In this document: positions 1-10,972 of the stretch, piece by piece
How positions within the stretch are numbered: position 1 is the stretch's first letter
How the letters are laid out: each line of letters starts with the position of its first letter
The notes under the pieces: generated by a model
What the model saw: only the letters and a program-made list of their open reading frames with translations
The model's database searches: none
What the model was told of the DNA's origin: nothing
Assembly (NCBI RefSeq): GCF_003672135.1
Contig: NC_039517.1
Span: 10,936,601-11,000,600 of the forward strand
From: Ooceraea biroi
Lineage: Eukaryota > Arthropoda > Insecta > Hymenoptera > Formicidae
DNA: 64,000 nt
Direction of reading: 5' to 3'
Made by a program: the position numbers and the translations under genes

Positions 1-428
1 TTCTGTATTCCCAACACCTGCCTGTACTGACATCACTCCTGCAATCTTAACATTCGTCTTACAATAAGTGATTAACTTTACATCTGTACTACGCAACTTA
101 CTATTTGGCCAATACTTGCGTGCGGTTTTTGTACTTACAATAGTCACCGCAGCGCCACTATCTACTTCGAATCTTACCGGCACACTGTCGATGCGTATTG
201 TCTCGTAAAATTTCTTTCGATCCTTACGTTTGTCCAACGTCATGATTTCTTCAATCTGATTCGCATTTGTATGTTCACTATTACCTCGCTTTCCGCTCAT
301 ACACACCTTTTGTAAGTGTCCAGCTGTACCGCATTTATTACACACAATATCTCTAGGTAATGTACATTTAGTCGCCAAATGTCTGCCTCCGCACCTAAAA
401 CATGCACCGCTAAATTTATCACTTGTAT
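1..428 (-). pseudogene. Gypsy-1 gag zinc knuckle and aspartic protease (partial)
   Basis: Minus-strand coding sequence of a Ty3/Gypsy retrotransposon, cut by the window start. Reading leftward from 428, two CCHC knuckles are visible (CFRCGGRHLATKC, then CNKCGTAGHLQKVC), as in nucleocapsid domains that bind element RNA. About 60 residues later comes the protease active-site motif VDSGAAVTIV. This order (gag knuckles, then protease in one frame) is typical of Gypsy elements. The frame stays open to position 1, so reverse transcriptase may lie outside the window. The frame is continuous with 706-1390 once the MITE at 429-705 is removed. Family assignment is firm; clade is not. Confidence 0.82.
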
Positions 429-705
429 TAGAGTCCCTATAATAAGAGTCTTGCCATAAGGCGATCGGGGCAAAATCCTGCGAGAGAGAGGGATACATTG
501 GGTGCTTTCCAATTGCTTACACATCTTAACACAAAAGCATTTTATTGGCTATATATTATTTAAAAAACCTTACAAGATAATATATAGCCAATAAAATGCT
601 TTTGTTAAGATGTGTAAGCAATTGGAAAGCACCCAATGTATCCCTCTCTCTCGCAGGATTTTGCCCCGATCGCCTTATGGCAAGACTCTTATTGTAGGGA
701 CTCTA
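429..705. mobile_element. hAT-like palindromic MITE, 277 bp
   Basis: Nearly perfect foldback: the left half TAGAGTCCCTATAATAAGAG... is repeated inverted at the right end, with a loop near 575-585. It is flanked by the 8-bp direct repeat ACTTGTAT (421-428 and 706-713). An 8-bp duplication and a YARNG-type terminus (TAGAG) fit the hAT superfamily. It has no coding capacity. Removing it with one TSD restores the Gypsy-1 gag frame. A relative with the same terminus design (TAGTGTCCC) is at 57484-57756. Confidence 0.85.
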
Positions 706-1390
706 ACTTGTATTAGTGTGATCCGACTTCGCCTGCGACCTTCCTGCATGGCCTCCACTATGTGTTGATGCCGGCTTCTTGACGTATCTGGGTTTTTTAT
801 CTGCCTTTGTCCCAACGTAATCAACGGTTGATGTATTCGATGTCCCCTGGTGAAATTGCAATGCATTCGTCTCCGAAAGTTTCATGGATGTGGCTATCTG
901 GATGGCTTTCTCAAAATCCAGGTCTCGTGTCTCCAGCAGTCGAGATTGCACACGTTTACTCGTGAGCCCATACACAAATTGATTCCGTAAGGCCGTTTTC
1001 AAGTAGGCACCAAAATTGCAATTTACACTCAGCTTGTGTAAAGCCGCTACATACTCCTTAATACTCTCGCCGTCCTGCTGTTTTCTCATTTGGAAACGAA
1101 ATATTTCAGCGATTTCTAGTGACTCTGGCGCGTAAAAATCAGCCAAGGCAGTTGTATAGGCGACGTATGTGCAGTCATGTGGTTCCGCCGGTGCCAACTT
1201 ATCACAAATCATGTCGAATGCCACCGGACCAATAAAATGTAATAAATACGTCACCCTTTGTCTGTCCGGAACCTAGTGAACCGTAAGTCCCGCTTCGAAT
1301 CTCTTTAGCCACTTTCTCTAATTGGCCCTCGATGACTCAAACATTTCGAGACCTAGGTTGCCCTGAATCAGTATTTTCTCCTCCGCCATG
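706..1390 (-). pseudogene. Gypsy-1 gag, N-terminal part
   Basis: Minus-strand retrotransposon gag polyprotein, from a plausible ATG at 1388-1390. The first about 45 codons contain two in-frame stops, so the copy is dead. The open part (1254 downward) has the helical gag segment with FRFQMRKQQDGESIKEYVAAL followed by LRNQFVYGL, the pattern of the Retrotrans_gag domain. A basic linker then leads to the knuckles beyond the MITE. The upstream leader and primer-binding-like site (1391-1465) support the start. Confidence 0.75.
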
Positions 1391-1700
1391 TTTGATCTCT
1401 TGTCTGTAGATGCTTGGAATCGCGTGCCTCACGTTTCGAACTTTATCCTCGTCGCCAACTCTATTGTGTTTCTCCGGGGTGAGAGTCAGAAGGAACAAAT
1501 CACTACAATACTGCTGCTACGATCTGAATAACTCTTTACTGATTTACAATAGAAGGTTAGCGTACATCAGCACGTAGGCTGCTTGCCAGAGTCGAAGAGA
1601 AGGTAGTTCGCTTCTGTTATTCGCTCGCTTGTTTCCGCGCACGCAGTACGCGCTCTATTCGTCTAACCGAACTCCGCACGCTCACACCGATTGGCCCGTC
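1391..1700 (-). repeat. Probable 5' leader, primer site and LTR of Gypsy-1
   Basis: Upstream of the gag start the minus strand reads TGGCGACGAGGATAAAG (1443-1458), a form often found as the primer-binding site of insect Gypsy elements. The sequence further upstream, to about 1690 where it reads TGTGAGCGTGCGG, would be the 5' LTR. Its limits are not confirmed because no second LTR is in the window. Confidence 0.4.
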
Positions 1701-1945
1701 CATTTCCCTCCGCTAGGGATCCTCAAATGAGGGATGGGACAAAGCCGCCATTAATGGGATAGCGGAAGTGATGACATTATGCGTCATTTTTGAGTACAAC
1801 ATTTGGCTGTGTTCAGGAAGCTCACTATCAGCGCTATTTAGGGCTAAAACTCTATATGTAGTGTGACATAAATTATAGATTAGTAGCGTTAATAGCGTCT
1901 CTGTGAACATACCCAAAATAACTAAATCGAAAATATGTCTACATA
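1701..1945. repeat. Dispersed repeat, inverted partner of 3540-3640
   Basis: On the minus strand this stretch carries TCCCATTAATGGCGG and CCCATCCCTCATTTGAGGAT. Both blocks recur on the plus strand at about 3550-3565 and 3597-3616. The two pieces face each other around mariner A1. No coding sequence was recognised. Confidence 0.45.
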
Positions 1946-3228
1946 TTGGGTTGGCCAAAAAATAATTGCGTTTTTTTTATATAAATAAAAGGCGAATTTT
2001 TTATGGGAAACAAAAACTTTATTAAACAATAAATTGTCCATTTTGTTTGATTATCTTTTGCCATTTTTCAGGCAACTTCAAGATTCCGCGCTCAAAAAAG
2101 TTCTTATCTTTTTCAGCAAAAAACAATTCCAACAACGATTTGATATCCTCATCAGCAGTAAAAGTTTTACCATTCAAGGCGTTTTGCAAAGAACGAAACA
2201 AATGGTAATCTGATGGTGCCAGGTCTGGCGAATATGGTGAATGTGGTAACACATCCCATCCAAGCTGCAACAATTTTTGACAAGTGACCAAACTTGTACG
2301 TGGTCTAGCGTTATCATGGTGAAACACAACACCTTTGCGATTCACCAATTCTCGACGTTTCTGTTTGATGGCATTATTTAATTTATCCAGTTGACAACAG
2401 TATACGTCTGAATTAATGGTTTGATTCCTTGCAAGCAGCTCAAAATACACAATACCTTTAAAGTCCCACCAGACTGACAGCATAATCTTTCTTTGGTGAA
2501 TATCTGCTTTTCAAGTGCTTTCAGCAGGTGCATTACGCTTGCTCCACGATCTTTTTCGTTTGACGTTGTTGTAGACGATCCATTTTTCGTCGCCTGTTAT
2601 CATACGTTTCAAAAATCGATCATTTTCCTCACGTTTCAAAAGAGAATCGCAGATGTCAATACGCTCAGTGAGATGAATTTCTTTGAGCTCATGTGGTACC
2701 CAAATATCGAGCTTACTAATGTATCCAAGTCGTTTTAAATGATTTTCAACACTCGATTTCGATATGTTAAGATTCTCAGCAATCTCTCGTGTCGTTAAAC
2801 GCCGATTGGAATCGATCAGTGCCTTTATTTTGTCATCATCAATTTCGATTGGCCTTCCTGAGCGTGGTGCATCTTTCACATTAACATCTCCAGATCGAAA
2901 GTTAGTAAACCAATTTTGACACTGCCGCAGTTTTAAAGCATCTTCGCCATATACATGACATAACTTTTTATGAGCTTGCACAGCGTTTTTCCCTTTTCGG
3001 AAGTAATAAAACAAAATATGACGAAAATGTTCTTTTTGATTTTCCATTTTGAAATCGACGGCAAACAAACAATTGTTAACGAAATCGTGTACTTTCTTTT
3101 TCTAAAACAAGCTTGAACTGTGAGTTATTAACCTACATAATGAATTTGCGGTTTAGAATGAAGTTAGTTACATTTCAAGACATGTCCATCTATTGGAAAA
3201 AAACGCAATTACTTTTTGACCAACCCAA
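1946..3228 (-). mobile_element. Mariner element A1 (cecropia-like), 1283 bp
   Basis: Terminal inverted repeats begin TTGGGTTGGCCAAAAA and end with the inverted copy ...TTTTTGACCAACCCAA. TA dinucleotides flank both ends (1944-1945 and 3229-3230), as expected for mariner. The length of about 1.28 kb is that of a full element. It carries one transposase gene on minus. A near-identical copy lies at 51698-52983. The TIR resembles the Hsmar1/cecropia type; that subfamily call is from knowledge, not alignment. Confidence 0.95.
2022..3047 (-). pseudogene. Mariner A1 transposase with one in-frame stop
   Basis: DD34D-type transposase, normally about 340 residues, which cuts and joins the element ends. 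The start ATG is at 3045-3047. The N-terminal half has the paired helix-turn-helix region (APRSGRPIE, then LTTREIAENLNISKSSVENH) and the linker WVPHEL. Catalytic landmarks are GDEKWIVYNN (first Asp), VVFHHDNARP (second Asp) and YSPDLAPSDYHLF (third Asp, mariner D rather than E). The frame is unbroken except for TGA at 2511-2513, between the first and second catalytic blocks. Mariner A2 has a TGA at the same codon. Confidence 0.92.
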
Positions 3229-3924
3229 TAAATTCAATTTTATTAATTGAGGAATTATTTCAATTATAATAAATTATATTAAAGAAAGAAACAAAATAAC
3301 TTAATGAATCATTTTATTTAATTATGTGATGAAAATAATTCACAATAAGTTATAAATTTTTAAACAACAACAATAATTAATGTCATATTAATGTTAGAAT
3401 AATAATATTAAGAATAAGGAGAATGTTAAACTAATAAAGATAAAATGAACAAAGATATACTATCAAATATACAACAAAGATATCGCTCATTTAATATAAA
3501 TATGCATTACCATTGTTTGACATATTTGAATATATTCAAAGCGGAAATATCCCATTAATGGCGGACGACCAATCCGCATCCTGCCGCTTGGTGTCCCATC
3601 CCTCACTTGAGGATCCCTATCCCTCCGCATGCTTAATGCGCCACGCGCTACGGCGGGTAATACAATCTTCGCTAACAATTGTACTACTTTTTTCTCTAAT
3701 AACAGTTTCCATTTGTTAAATCGACATATCTCTTATGTTATTCATCATAAAGAGATATATCGCTTTTTCTGGTCACCGCCAAAAATAACATTTTATTTTA
3801 ATTAAATTTAACATTATAAATATGTTAATTTAACATAAACTTTTCTTCCGGATAATGGATAACCAAGTGTTACATTTTTGTGTAAATTTTTCACATAATA
3901 CTTGTGTTATTTATTTACATATTT
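3229..3924. other. AT-rich stretch with repeat fragment
   Basis: No gene was recognised. 3540-3640 carries the dispersed repeat shared in inverse with 1701-1760. The rest is AT-rich low-complexity sequence. Confidence 0.5.
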
Positions 3925-4184
3925 GGGTAAAACTGAAAGAAACGGGCTTCCTCACCGATTTCCTTCTAACTGTGCAATATCGTTTATTTTGATGAGAAAA
4001 TACGATTGTGAGAAGGAAAATCGTCGCTCTCAACTAGAAAGAAAGTTATCACCTACTGAAAAATGACAGTTTCGGGGTTAGGAAATCTGTCATACCGGCG
4101 GTCTACGGGCGTAGCGCACACTGACCGAGCATGCGCGGTGACGTTAAAGTGCGCGGAATTAGAAATGTTGCATGATTGGCCGCA

Positions 4185-4308
4185 TTCAGCAGACTCAACT
4201 GCTTAGTAGTAATCGAACATAATTGGTTCCAACTTTTAGAGCCAACAAATCAGCATCGAGTATCAGCGGAAAATCTAGTAACGTTGCCCAACTGTTGAGT
4301 CTGCTGAA
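4185..4308. mobile_element. Small MITE nested in the foldback element
   Basis: Ends are inverted repeats, TTCAGCAGACTCAAC and GTTGAGTCTGCTGAA, about 124 bp apart. It breaks the symmetry of the surrounding foldback, so it arrived later. No TSD was resolved. Confidence 0.55.
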
Positions 4309-4344
4309 CGGGGCCATTGTCGCTATCCAATAGGTTTTCAATTC

Positions 4345-4665
4345 ATGTGCAGCGAGGTCCCACGCAAAGCAAAGTTCTACATTGTAACTTCCACGCAGTA
4401 CTTTTGGTCACCTAAAAGTTTTGTTATTTTTTTATGTGGAAGAGTACTAGGTGACGGGCGAAACCCGTCTCCTCGTGCTCTTCCACCCAAGCATATACTT
4501 TCCCAGTATAAAAAATTAATAATATTAAAGTAAGAAAGTTTATACTGGGAAAGTATATGCTTGGGTGGAAGAGCACGAGGAGGCGGACTTCGCCCGTCAC
4601 CTAGTACTATTCCACATAAAAAAAATAACAAAACTTTTAGGTGACCAAAAGTACTGCGTGGAAAT
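4345..4665. repeat. Hairpin core shared with 57945-58250
   Basis: A near-perfect inverted repeat of about 150 bp per arm: ACTAGGTGACGGGCGAA, GTGCTCTTCCACCCAAGCAT and CATACTTTCCCAGTATA reappear inverted around a short AT loop near 4515-4530. The same hairpin occurs at 57945-58250 inside a different foldback element with unrelated outer arms. Confidence 0.75.
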
Positions 4666-4999
4666 TACAATATAGAACCTTGCTTTGCGTAGTACCTCGC
4701 TTCACATGAATTGAAAACCTATTTGGAATCGTACTAATTTGCATTGCAAGTACACACGCGTTTAATTTCGCGCACTTTGACGTCACTGCGCATGCTCGGT
4801 CAGTGTGCGCTACGCCCGTAGACCGCCAGTATGACAGATTTCCTAACCCCGAAACTGTCATTTTTCAGTAGGTGATAACTTTCTTTCTAGTTGCGAGCGA
4901 CGATTTTCCTTCTCGCAATCGTATTTTCTCATCAAAATAAACGATATTGCACAGTTAGAAGGAAATCGGTGAGGAAGCCCGTCTCCTTCAGTTTTACCC

Positions 5000-5792
5000 A
5001 TATTTGCCTTCTGTTAAATTAACATTAAAATCAGAGTGGATAAATTGGGACATGTAAAATGTGTTAAATTTAATACAAACTTTTTAGCTGTGCAGAGTTA
5101 ATGTTTATTACTTATTATCCGACTCGTAACATGTCATAACGACGTTGTATCATCGAGAGTGGGTCCATTTTGGGCGGAAGGATTTGAAGGATCCTCCTTT
5201 GTATCCAGGGTCGGATCTATGATTTTGTGGCCCTTATGCTATGATTTTTCAGAAGCCCCCCTATATTTCCCAAAATAGTAAACTTGAACAATAAAAAAAC
5301 ATGTTTAATACACTCGTAGGAATAACAATACGTACATATGTATATGTTCATATATATTTATTGCAAGATTGCAACATCACAAACGAATGATACAAAATAT
5401 TGGGATTGAATTTTATTTAGAACATTTGTTTCCATGTTTTCCTTATCGCGAAGTCTGTTACAATATCTTCGAATGACAAAGTTCTTAATTTATCACTCTC
5501 TATATATAAAATACTCAAAGAATATAGTTTACTTTGAAGCATGCTTGCACGCAATCGCGGACGTACCATACCGTCTTCATAGTTACAAATAAACAAGTTT
5601 TCATATATTTTAGGCTGCGTTCTGAAATACACTGACGACAGTACTCTCAGAAGTTAGAACAGTCACTGGCAGTGAATAACGGAACACAGCCTTAGTTGTA
5701 GCTAATAGAAAAAACTAAGATTTTATAATCTACAGCTCTTCGCGAAGAAATATTGTAATACATTATTTTTTGTGATAAATATAAAAAATGTA
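5000..5792. other. No recognised gene
   Basis: AT-rich sequence. Short open frames on minus near 5417-5632 show no family features. Nothing else supportable was seen. Confidence 0.4.
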
Positions 5793-7069
5793 TTAGGTGT
5801 TCCGGTTAATTTTGAGGGATTGTTTTGCAAAAAAAACACGTTTATTGTAGAAAGACGTTAAATTATATTTTATTCAAAATATTTTCCATTGTTAGTTATA
5901 ACTTTTTCCCACTTTTCGGGCAACAAGTGAATTCCGCGATAAAAGAAATGTTCATCCTTCGAGGCAATCCACTTATCGAGCCATTTTTGAATTTCTATAT
6001 ATGATGTGAAGTGCTGGTCAGCAAGGCCGTGCTGCATGGATCGGAATAAATGATAATCGGAAGAAGTACAGTCTGGTGAATACGCGGCGTGTGGTAGGAC
6101 TTCCCAATTAAGTGCCGATAATGTATTCTTAACAGTTTTTGCCACATGCGATCGAGTATTATCGTGCAACAAAATCACTTTGAGTTTTCTTTACGCTATT
6201 ACTGGACATTTCTGGCTCAAAGCACGATTCAGATCGTTTAATTGTTACTGATAACGCTCAGCAGTAACGGTTTGATTCAGTTTTAACAATTCATAATACA
6301 CAACACCTTTCATGTCCCACCAAATGCACAATAACACTTTACTTCCATGGATGTTGCGTTTCGAAGTTGATGTCGATGGTTGGCCTGAACTTATCCATGA
6401 TTTTCTACGCTTAGGATTATCATAGTAGATCCATTTTTCGTCTCCAGTTAGAATTTGATATAAAAACTGCTTCTTTTTGTGCCGAGAAAGAAATGAAGTG
6501 CAAATGGTTAATCGATTTTGAATTGCCAATTCCGATAATTCATGTGGAAACCCATTTGCCTTCTTTTTGAATCTTCCCCATTGCGTGTAAACGATCTGAA
6601 ACGGTTGATTTACCAACATTTAATGCTTCAGCTAGTTCTTGAAGCGTTTGAGCTGAGTTTTCATCCAGTAATACCTGCAGTTCAGCATCTTCGAATTTTT
6701 TTGGTTGACCGGAACGTTCTTTGTCTTTCAAATCAAAATCATCACGCCGAAATCGCCGATACCAGTACTCGCACGTTTTAATCGATGGAGCAGACTCAGA
6801 ATAAGTTTCTGAGATAAATCGGTGAGCTTCGGCAGCCGTTTTCTTCGAATCGAAGCAATAAAGCAGTAAAAGACGAAAATGCTTTTTACTACGCTCCATT
6901 TTCGATCGCGCAAAAAGTGTGGTTATGTTACGCGAATGCGATGCCATGTGTCACATTATTTGTAGCTATGTTCAAATTGTACAATGACGTACCAACTTCA
7001 AAATATCGCTAATAGATTTGTAGCTATACCCATCTATATTAATCCCTCAAAACTAACCGGAACACCTAA
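5793..7069 (-). mobile_element. Mariner element B, 1277 bp
   Basis: Termini TTAGGTGTTCCGGTTAATTT and its inverted copy ending ...ACCGGAACACCTAA, flanked by TA (5791-5792 and 7070-7071). Length and single minus-strand transposase fit a full-length mariner. The TIR and protein differ from mariner A, so this is another lineage (mauritiana-like by the protein, which is inference). Confidence 0.93.
5870..6899 (-). pseudogene. Mariner B transposase, multiply frameshifted
   Basis: The start MERSKKHFRLLLLYCF is at 6899. It has an N-terminal HTH (KERSGQPKKFED, TLQELAEALNVGKSTVSDRL), then a frameshift near 6545-6560. The next segment (to about 6245) holds GDEKWIYYDN with the first catalytic Asp and LLCIWWDMKGVVYYELL. 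After another break near 6180-6245, the last segment (6178-5870) holds ILLHDNTRSHVA and YSPDCTSSDYHLF with the second and third Asp. All three catalytic residues are visible, but at least two frame breaks kill the gene. Confidence 0.9.
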
Positions 7070-7635
7070 TAATTAATGAAAAGTAGTTCATAACAAAAAA
7101 TAATTTAAAAAAAATTTTATAGTACCAATTTTATTAACAAGAAATAATGAGTCTAGGAGATCCTTATAATGTGAGGCGCTAAACTACAGCTTATCTAGCT
7201 TATGTGTAGATCCGGCACTGTTTGTATCTTGCGTATATGCAGTGTATCTATCTCGATCCCTCGAGAATATTCTATATCTTTCGTCACATCTGTCGCTCTA
7301 AATATATTCGCTAGTTATAGTAGAAAAAACATTCTCATACTTGCTTGCGCACTACACATGCAACATACACATGTAAGATACACACGCTCAATTTAAAGCA
7401 ATTATACTGAAGCACAAATAAATCTATTAATATGTATTCAACAAAAACGCGAATATCGTACGTGATACATTATCTAAAATACGTAATATAAATATACAAA
7501 CCAACAAGTGCGTCTATCAGATTTTTTACTTGCTCAAGTAATATTAATTAATAAAATAGAATCTTTAATTAACAAGACGATTATTTAGGAATAAGCTAAT
7601 TATTATGTAAGAAAATGGAATAAATGATATAAACT
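7070..7635. other. AT-rich spacer
   Basis: No gene, RNA or clear repeat was recognised. It includes the upstream region of the ORF at 7636. Confidence 0.4.
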
Positions 7636-8103
7636 ATGGTATATTCCATAGGAATACAATCCAATCTAACAAAACATACAACGTTTTGTTCATTAAGAAG
7701 TCTACAGGCAGAAAATATATTTGAGAAACTATCACCCATTTCCTTAGAGTCTGAAACACAATTGAATAAAAATTATTGGAAATATTATATCAAACCTAAG
7801 CGTAAAATCGCAATAACTAAGTCAGATACCGTTGGAAAAAAAAATAAACGCCAAAAGTTGCGAAACTATTCATTTGGATCTCGAACATTGCAACGATATT
7901 CCTTATTATCCTGCATAATTAATACGGTGCTTCAAGATCTAGTAGCTATCAGTGGAAAATCATCTTCAAATCCAACTATGAACGGAATGCCTAATGTGCA
8001 CGAAGATATTTGTAATACGTTCGAGTTGTTACCTACGTTCGTGAAAAAAATTAATCAAGCACGCAAACAATTATTTGGTCTTAAAACTATAGGTAATTTA
8101 TAG
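7636..8103 (+). CDS. Hypothetical protein, 155 aa
   Basis: An ATG-initiated open frame with a TAG stop. The product is basic in its first half (KPKRKIAITKSD, KKNKRQKLRN) and more acidic and hydrophobic at the C-terminus. No transmembrane helix, signal peptide or known motif was recognised. It stands alone between mariner B and the LTR at 8384. Its AT-rich codon use matches its surroundings, so it could be an exon of a host gene, a degenerate TE protein or a chance ORF. Confidence 0.3.
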   Translation: MVYSIGIQSNLTKHTTFCSLRSLQAENIFEKLSPISLESETQLNKNYWKYYIKPKRKIAITKSDTVGKKNKRQKLRNYSFGSRTLQRYSLLSCIINTVLQDLVAISGKSSSNPTMNGMPNVHEDICNTFELLPTFVKKINQARKQLFGLKTIGNL

Positions 8104-8891
8104 ACATAATTATCATATGTTTGTTAAAATTTAAAAGAATATTTCTTTTTCATTCTACATGTTATACTTTGATTGAATAATACACAAGTTATATTTGTTT
8201 ATTTTTAATAGTTTAGAAGAAATATATAATTTATTCTGAAATCTATTCTGAAATCTATAAGTTTTATGAAAATTTTAGAATTTATTAACATGTTGGCTGC
8301 TATATTTTTTTTTCACTGAAAATTTTAACCAGGATTGTGCAGTTGTAATGTGAAACAATAAACGTTGAATGATTGCATTGAACTGTTACGTCCAGACTCC
8401 ACGGTCCCTTGCTTTCGTAAGAAATAGATAATAGAATTACATTCGTTTTAGTAATTACCGCGTGCTATTTATCATTCACGCATTATTGAGCCAAGACACT
8501 CACGGTTGTTGCACAATTTCAATTGAATATTTTTTTTTATATTCGACACACGGTATCAAGCGGGAACCTTACGGGAACCGTAAGGCACACAGTACATGTG
8601 CTCGTCGCGTGATCATTAAACAAACATTTCTTGCAGCAACCCTGAACGTTAGCGCATCGTCTACCTTATCACCACGAATGTTGGGTTATCTTGGCCGTGA
8701 ACACGTGCATTTCGTCACCATGACCATGATCACGCTCTCGGTCACTTATCAAGGTCCAAAGTTGGCCCTTCGATTTTAGATATACGTGTCCTCCCGTTAC
8801 CTAACTTTGGGCGTTTTCCCATTGCCTAATAAGGGCATTTCCCTCATCGAATGTTCTCGAAGAATCCCCTCCTACACGACTTTTCCTATAT

Positions 8892-8936
8892 TATAAAAAG
8901 GGCAGCGAAACCGCCCGAGGCATTCCATAGTCTTCA
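8892..8936 (+). promoter_or_regulatory. LTR core promoter: TATA box with initiator candidates
   Basis: TATAAAAAG at 8892-8900 is followed by CATTC with A at 8922 (30 bp downstream of the TATA start, the usual spacing) and by TCAGTC with A at 8936, both insect initiator-like. The position in the middle of an LTR fits the U3/R boundary. Confidence 0.6.
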
Positions 8937-9117
8937 GTCTAATCGTCCGAACGTACTAGTCGCAAGTTGAAATTTCGTGCATCATAAATCAGCATTTCCA
9001 CTATAAGTGAGCAATTATAGTCAGTGCGATCCAGCCTACAACCACTCTCGTTTCACCCTGAATTGGAGCAACTTCTGAACACTGCATATTCTTTTTCTGT
9101 CGTCGAACTATTCAGCA

Positions 9118-9246
9118 GTAAGTTTTTATTGATTATATTGTTGGTTTCTTTTCTTTTTGCGACTGGTTGTTATTGTCTTTTATTTTTGCCTCTTCCTTTG
9201 TTTTTTTCCCTTTTAATTACACATTGCCACTCTTTGACTCATTTAG
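9118..9246 (+). other. Candidate spliceosomal intron within LTR 1
   Basis: Donor AGCA|GTAAGT at 9118 and acceptor CTCATTTAG at 9246, preceded by a long pyrimidine-rich tract (TTTGTTTTTTTCCCTTTT). Length is 129 bp. The exon upstream, between promoter and donor, contains no ATG. A similar donor (GACA|GTAAGT) lies at the equivalent place in the LTR ORF region at 54891. Confidence 0.5.
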
Positions 9247-9426
9247 TGCCACCCTGCGAAACTAACATTCTGTTGCATCGCCTATCACCCCCTCAACTAA
9301 AACCAGAGGTGACCATTGATGAAGAAGTTGAGGATTTTCTGCAAGAAATAGAAGCATTTTTGACAGATACAGATATTTTCCCTCCACCTTCATCTCTATC
9401 ATATTCGCCTATTCCACCAGATCAAC

Positions 9427-10972
9427 TTTTTTTTTATGAAGGAAGAACCCGTCATGGGCCCCTCCGCGCTCCTTGGGCGGAACGCGGGGGGAGTGTGAGA
9501 CTCTTACTCACTAAACCTACCTCCATCTGCCAGCCCTGCCTGTGTGAGGCGCGGGATCGGCCAAACGGCACTTCATCCGCGCCCCACTTTGCCAAGTGTA
9601 CAGTCCCTATCGCCGGTGCGCTGCCCTTTCGGGCCCTAACCCCACCCACGGAGTGTGGCAGACCACCACTCCGCGGGGACCTCCCCTCTGTTTGAGGGGA
9701 GGTTTTAGGGCGAGAGCTGACACTCCCCAGTCAGCCCCAGTCCACCCATCCCTAATACTCCCTGTTGGGGGTCGTGGTGTCCTAGGACCCCACGACGATG
9801 ATGGCCCGGGCAAATACCCCGACGACCTATCACCCGAGTGCCCGGGCAAATGCCCCGCCGACCCTCAGCCCCCAACAGGGGACTCCGCGACCAAAGCCCC
9901 AACCTTTACAGTTGGAGTCCTCCCCTTTGACTCCGGAGGGAGGTCCCCCCGACCTCCCTCCCGAGTCTCTTCCCGAACAACTCACTCTCCCGGCCCGGAC
10001 GCGATGAGGGGGCCGCCGGTGTCATTACAACACCCCGCGGCCCCCCCGCCGTCATCCGTGGCCGGGACCCCCCTTCTGACCCGCCCGGCGGATTCGTTCG
10101 GCCCCCTCCTTCTGCAGCATCACCTGCTCGCAGAAAGAGGAGACCGCTCTCCAGTTCCTCTCTCTCCCGACCATCTTCCTCATGACGGTCGGGAGCGACA
10201 GGTCCCCCCAATTACCTCCGTAAGGACACAGCGTTCCACACCCCACGCTGGACATTCAGCAAGGGTGTGGTCCGCCGTGTCCCTTTCCGCCTCGCAGTGG
10301 TGGCAGTGTAGTCCGCGATTCTTCCCGATACGACACAGGAACTCCCCGAAACACCCGTGTCCGGAGAGAACCTGTGTCGTCCTATACGTCAGCGACCCCC
10401 ATCCCCTGTCCACCCACTCGCAGAGGATGGGCTGGACGGCCCCGGCGACCCTCCGACCCGATTCTCCCGGGTCAGAGAGTCGCCGCTGCCACTTCTGCAG
10501 CACCGTCCTTCTCCCCTGGTCCCTCAGGCCCCCTTTGCCCGGGCCGTTAGCACGACACCCCACTCTCGCAGCTCCCGCCGGCGGAGGTACGCGTTAGCGT
10601 GCCCCTCCGCCAGCAGCTCCACGGGAGGGGGGGTGCCCGCCACGGCCAGCGCCGCTCTGTGGGAGACGGTGCGATACGCCCTCGCGACCCTTCCCGCTAG
10701 CCGCCTCTCGGCGGCCCTCACCACCTGGAGGGCCCGCCGAGAGGCCGCGAGGTCCCTCGCCCAGACCGGCGCCCCGTATAGGGCAATCGATCGCACCGCT
10801 CCCAGCAACAAGCGGCTCACCCGCGTCTCCGGCCCACCGAGGTTCGGGAGGAGGCGACTCAACGCGTTGGTCGCCCCCTCCAACCTCCGGGCTAATCCCC
10901 GGAAGTGTTCCTCGAAGGACCAGGCGCCATCCAGGGTGAGGCCAAGATACTTCATCTTGGTCCCCACCGGGA
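9427..10972 (-). mobile_element. 5'-truncated R1-clade LINE
   Basis: GC-rich block in AT-rich surroundings. Its minus-strand 3' end has a poly(A) run (poly-T at 9427-9435 on plus). It is flanked by a 13-14 bp direct repeat CCACCAGATCAAC(T) at 9414-9427 and 10973-10986, the signature of target-primed reverse transcription. Only the RT thumb and C-terminal region remain, so it is 5' truncated. The sense of the GC-rich plus-strand ORFs over it is explained by this antisense gene. Confidence 0.9.
9906..10972 (-). pseudogene. R1-like reverse transcriptase C-terminal fragment
   Basis: Non-LTR retrotransposon ORF2 C-terminal part. The first frame (10972 to 10524) has MKYLGLTLDGAWSFEEHF, LLPNLGGP and SIALYGAPVW, the conserved stretch after the RT catalytic core in R1/TRAS-like elements. 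A frame change leads to 10563-10180 with VLSGHGCFGEFLCRIG and the Cys/His motif CHHCEAERDTADHTLAEC typical of the R1-clade C-terminus. A further break leads to the terminal helix SSFCEQVMLQKEGAERIR (about 10150-10090). The RT catalytic FADD region and the endonuclease are missing. It is dead by truncation and frameshifts. Confidence 0.87.

Larger units (their letters stand above)
3925..4999. mobile_element. Foldback element with long inverted arms, 1075 bp
   Basis: The arms 3925-4155 and 4775-4999 are inverted copies, from the terminus GGGTAAAACTGAA inward through TGCGCTACGCCCGTAGACCG. The 6-bp direct repeat ATATTT flanks the element (3919-3924 and 5000-5005). The centre holds a second strong hairpin (4345-4665), and a small MITE (4185-4308) interrupts the left side. 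No transposase is present, so it is non-autonomous. The superfamily is unclear. Confidence 0.8.

Noticed and set aside
8462..8779. 105-codon plus ORF within LTR 1
   Set aside because: Lies upstream of the TATA box in the presumed U3; mixed composition, no conserved motif, not found in the other LTR copies by eye.
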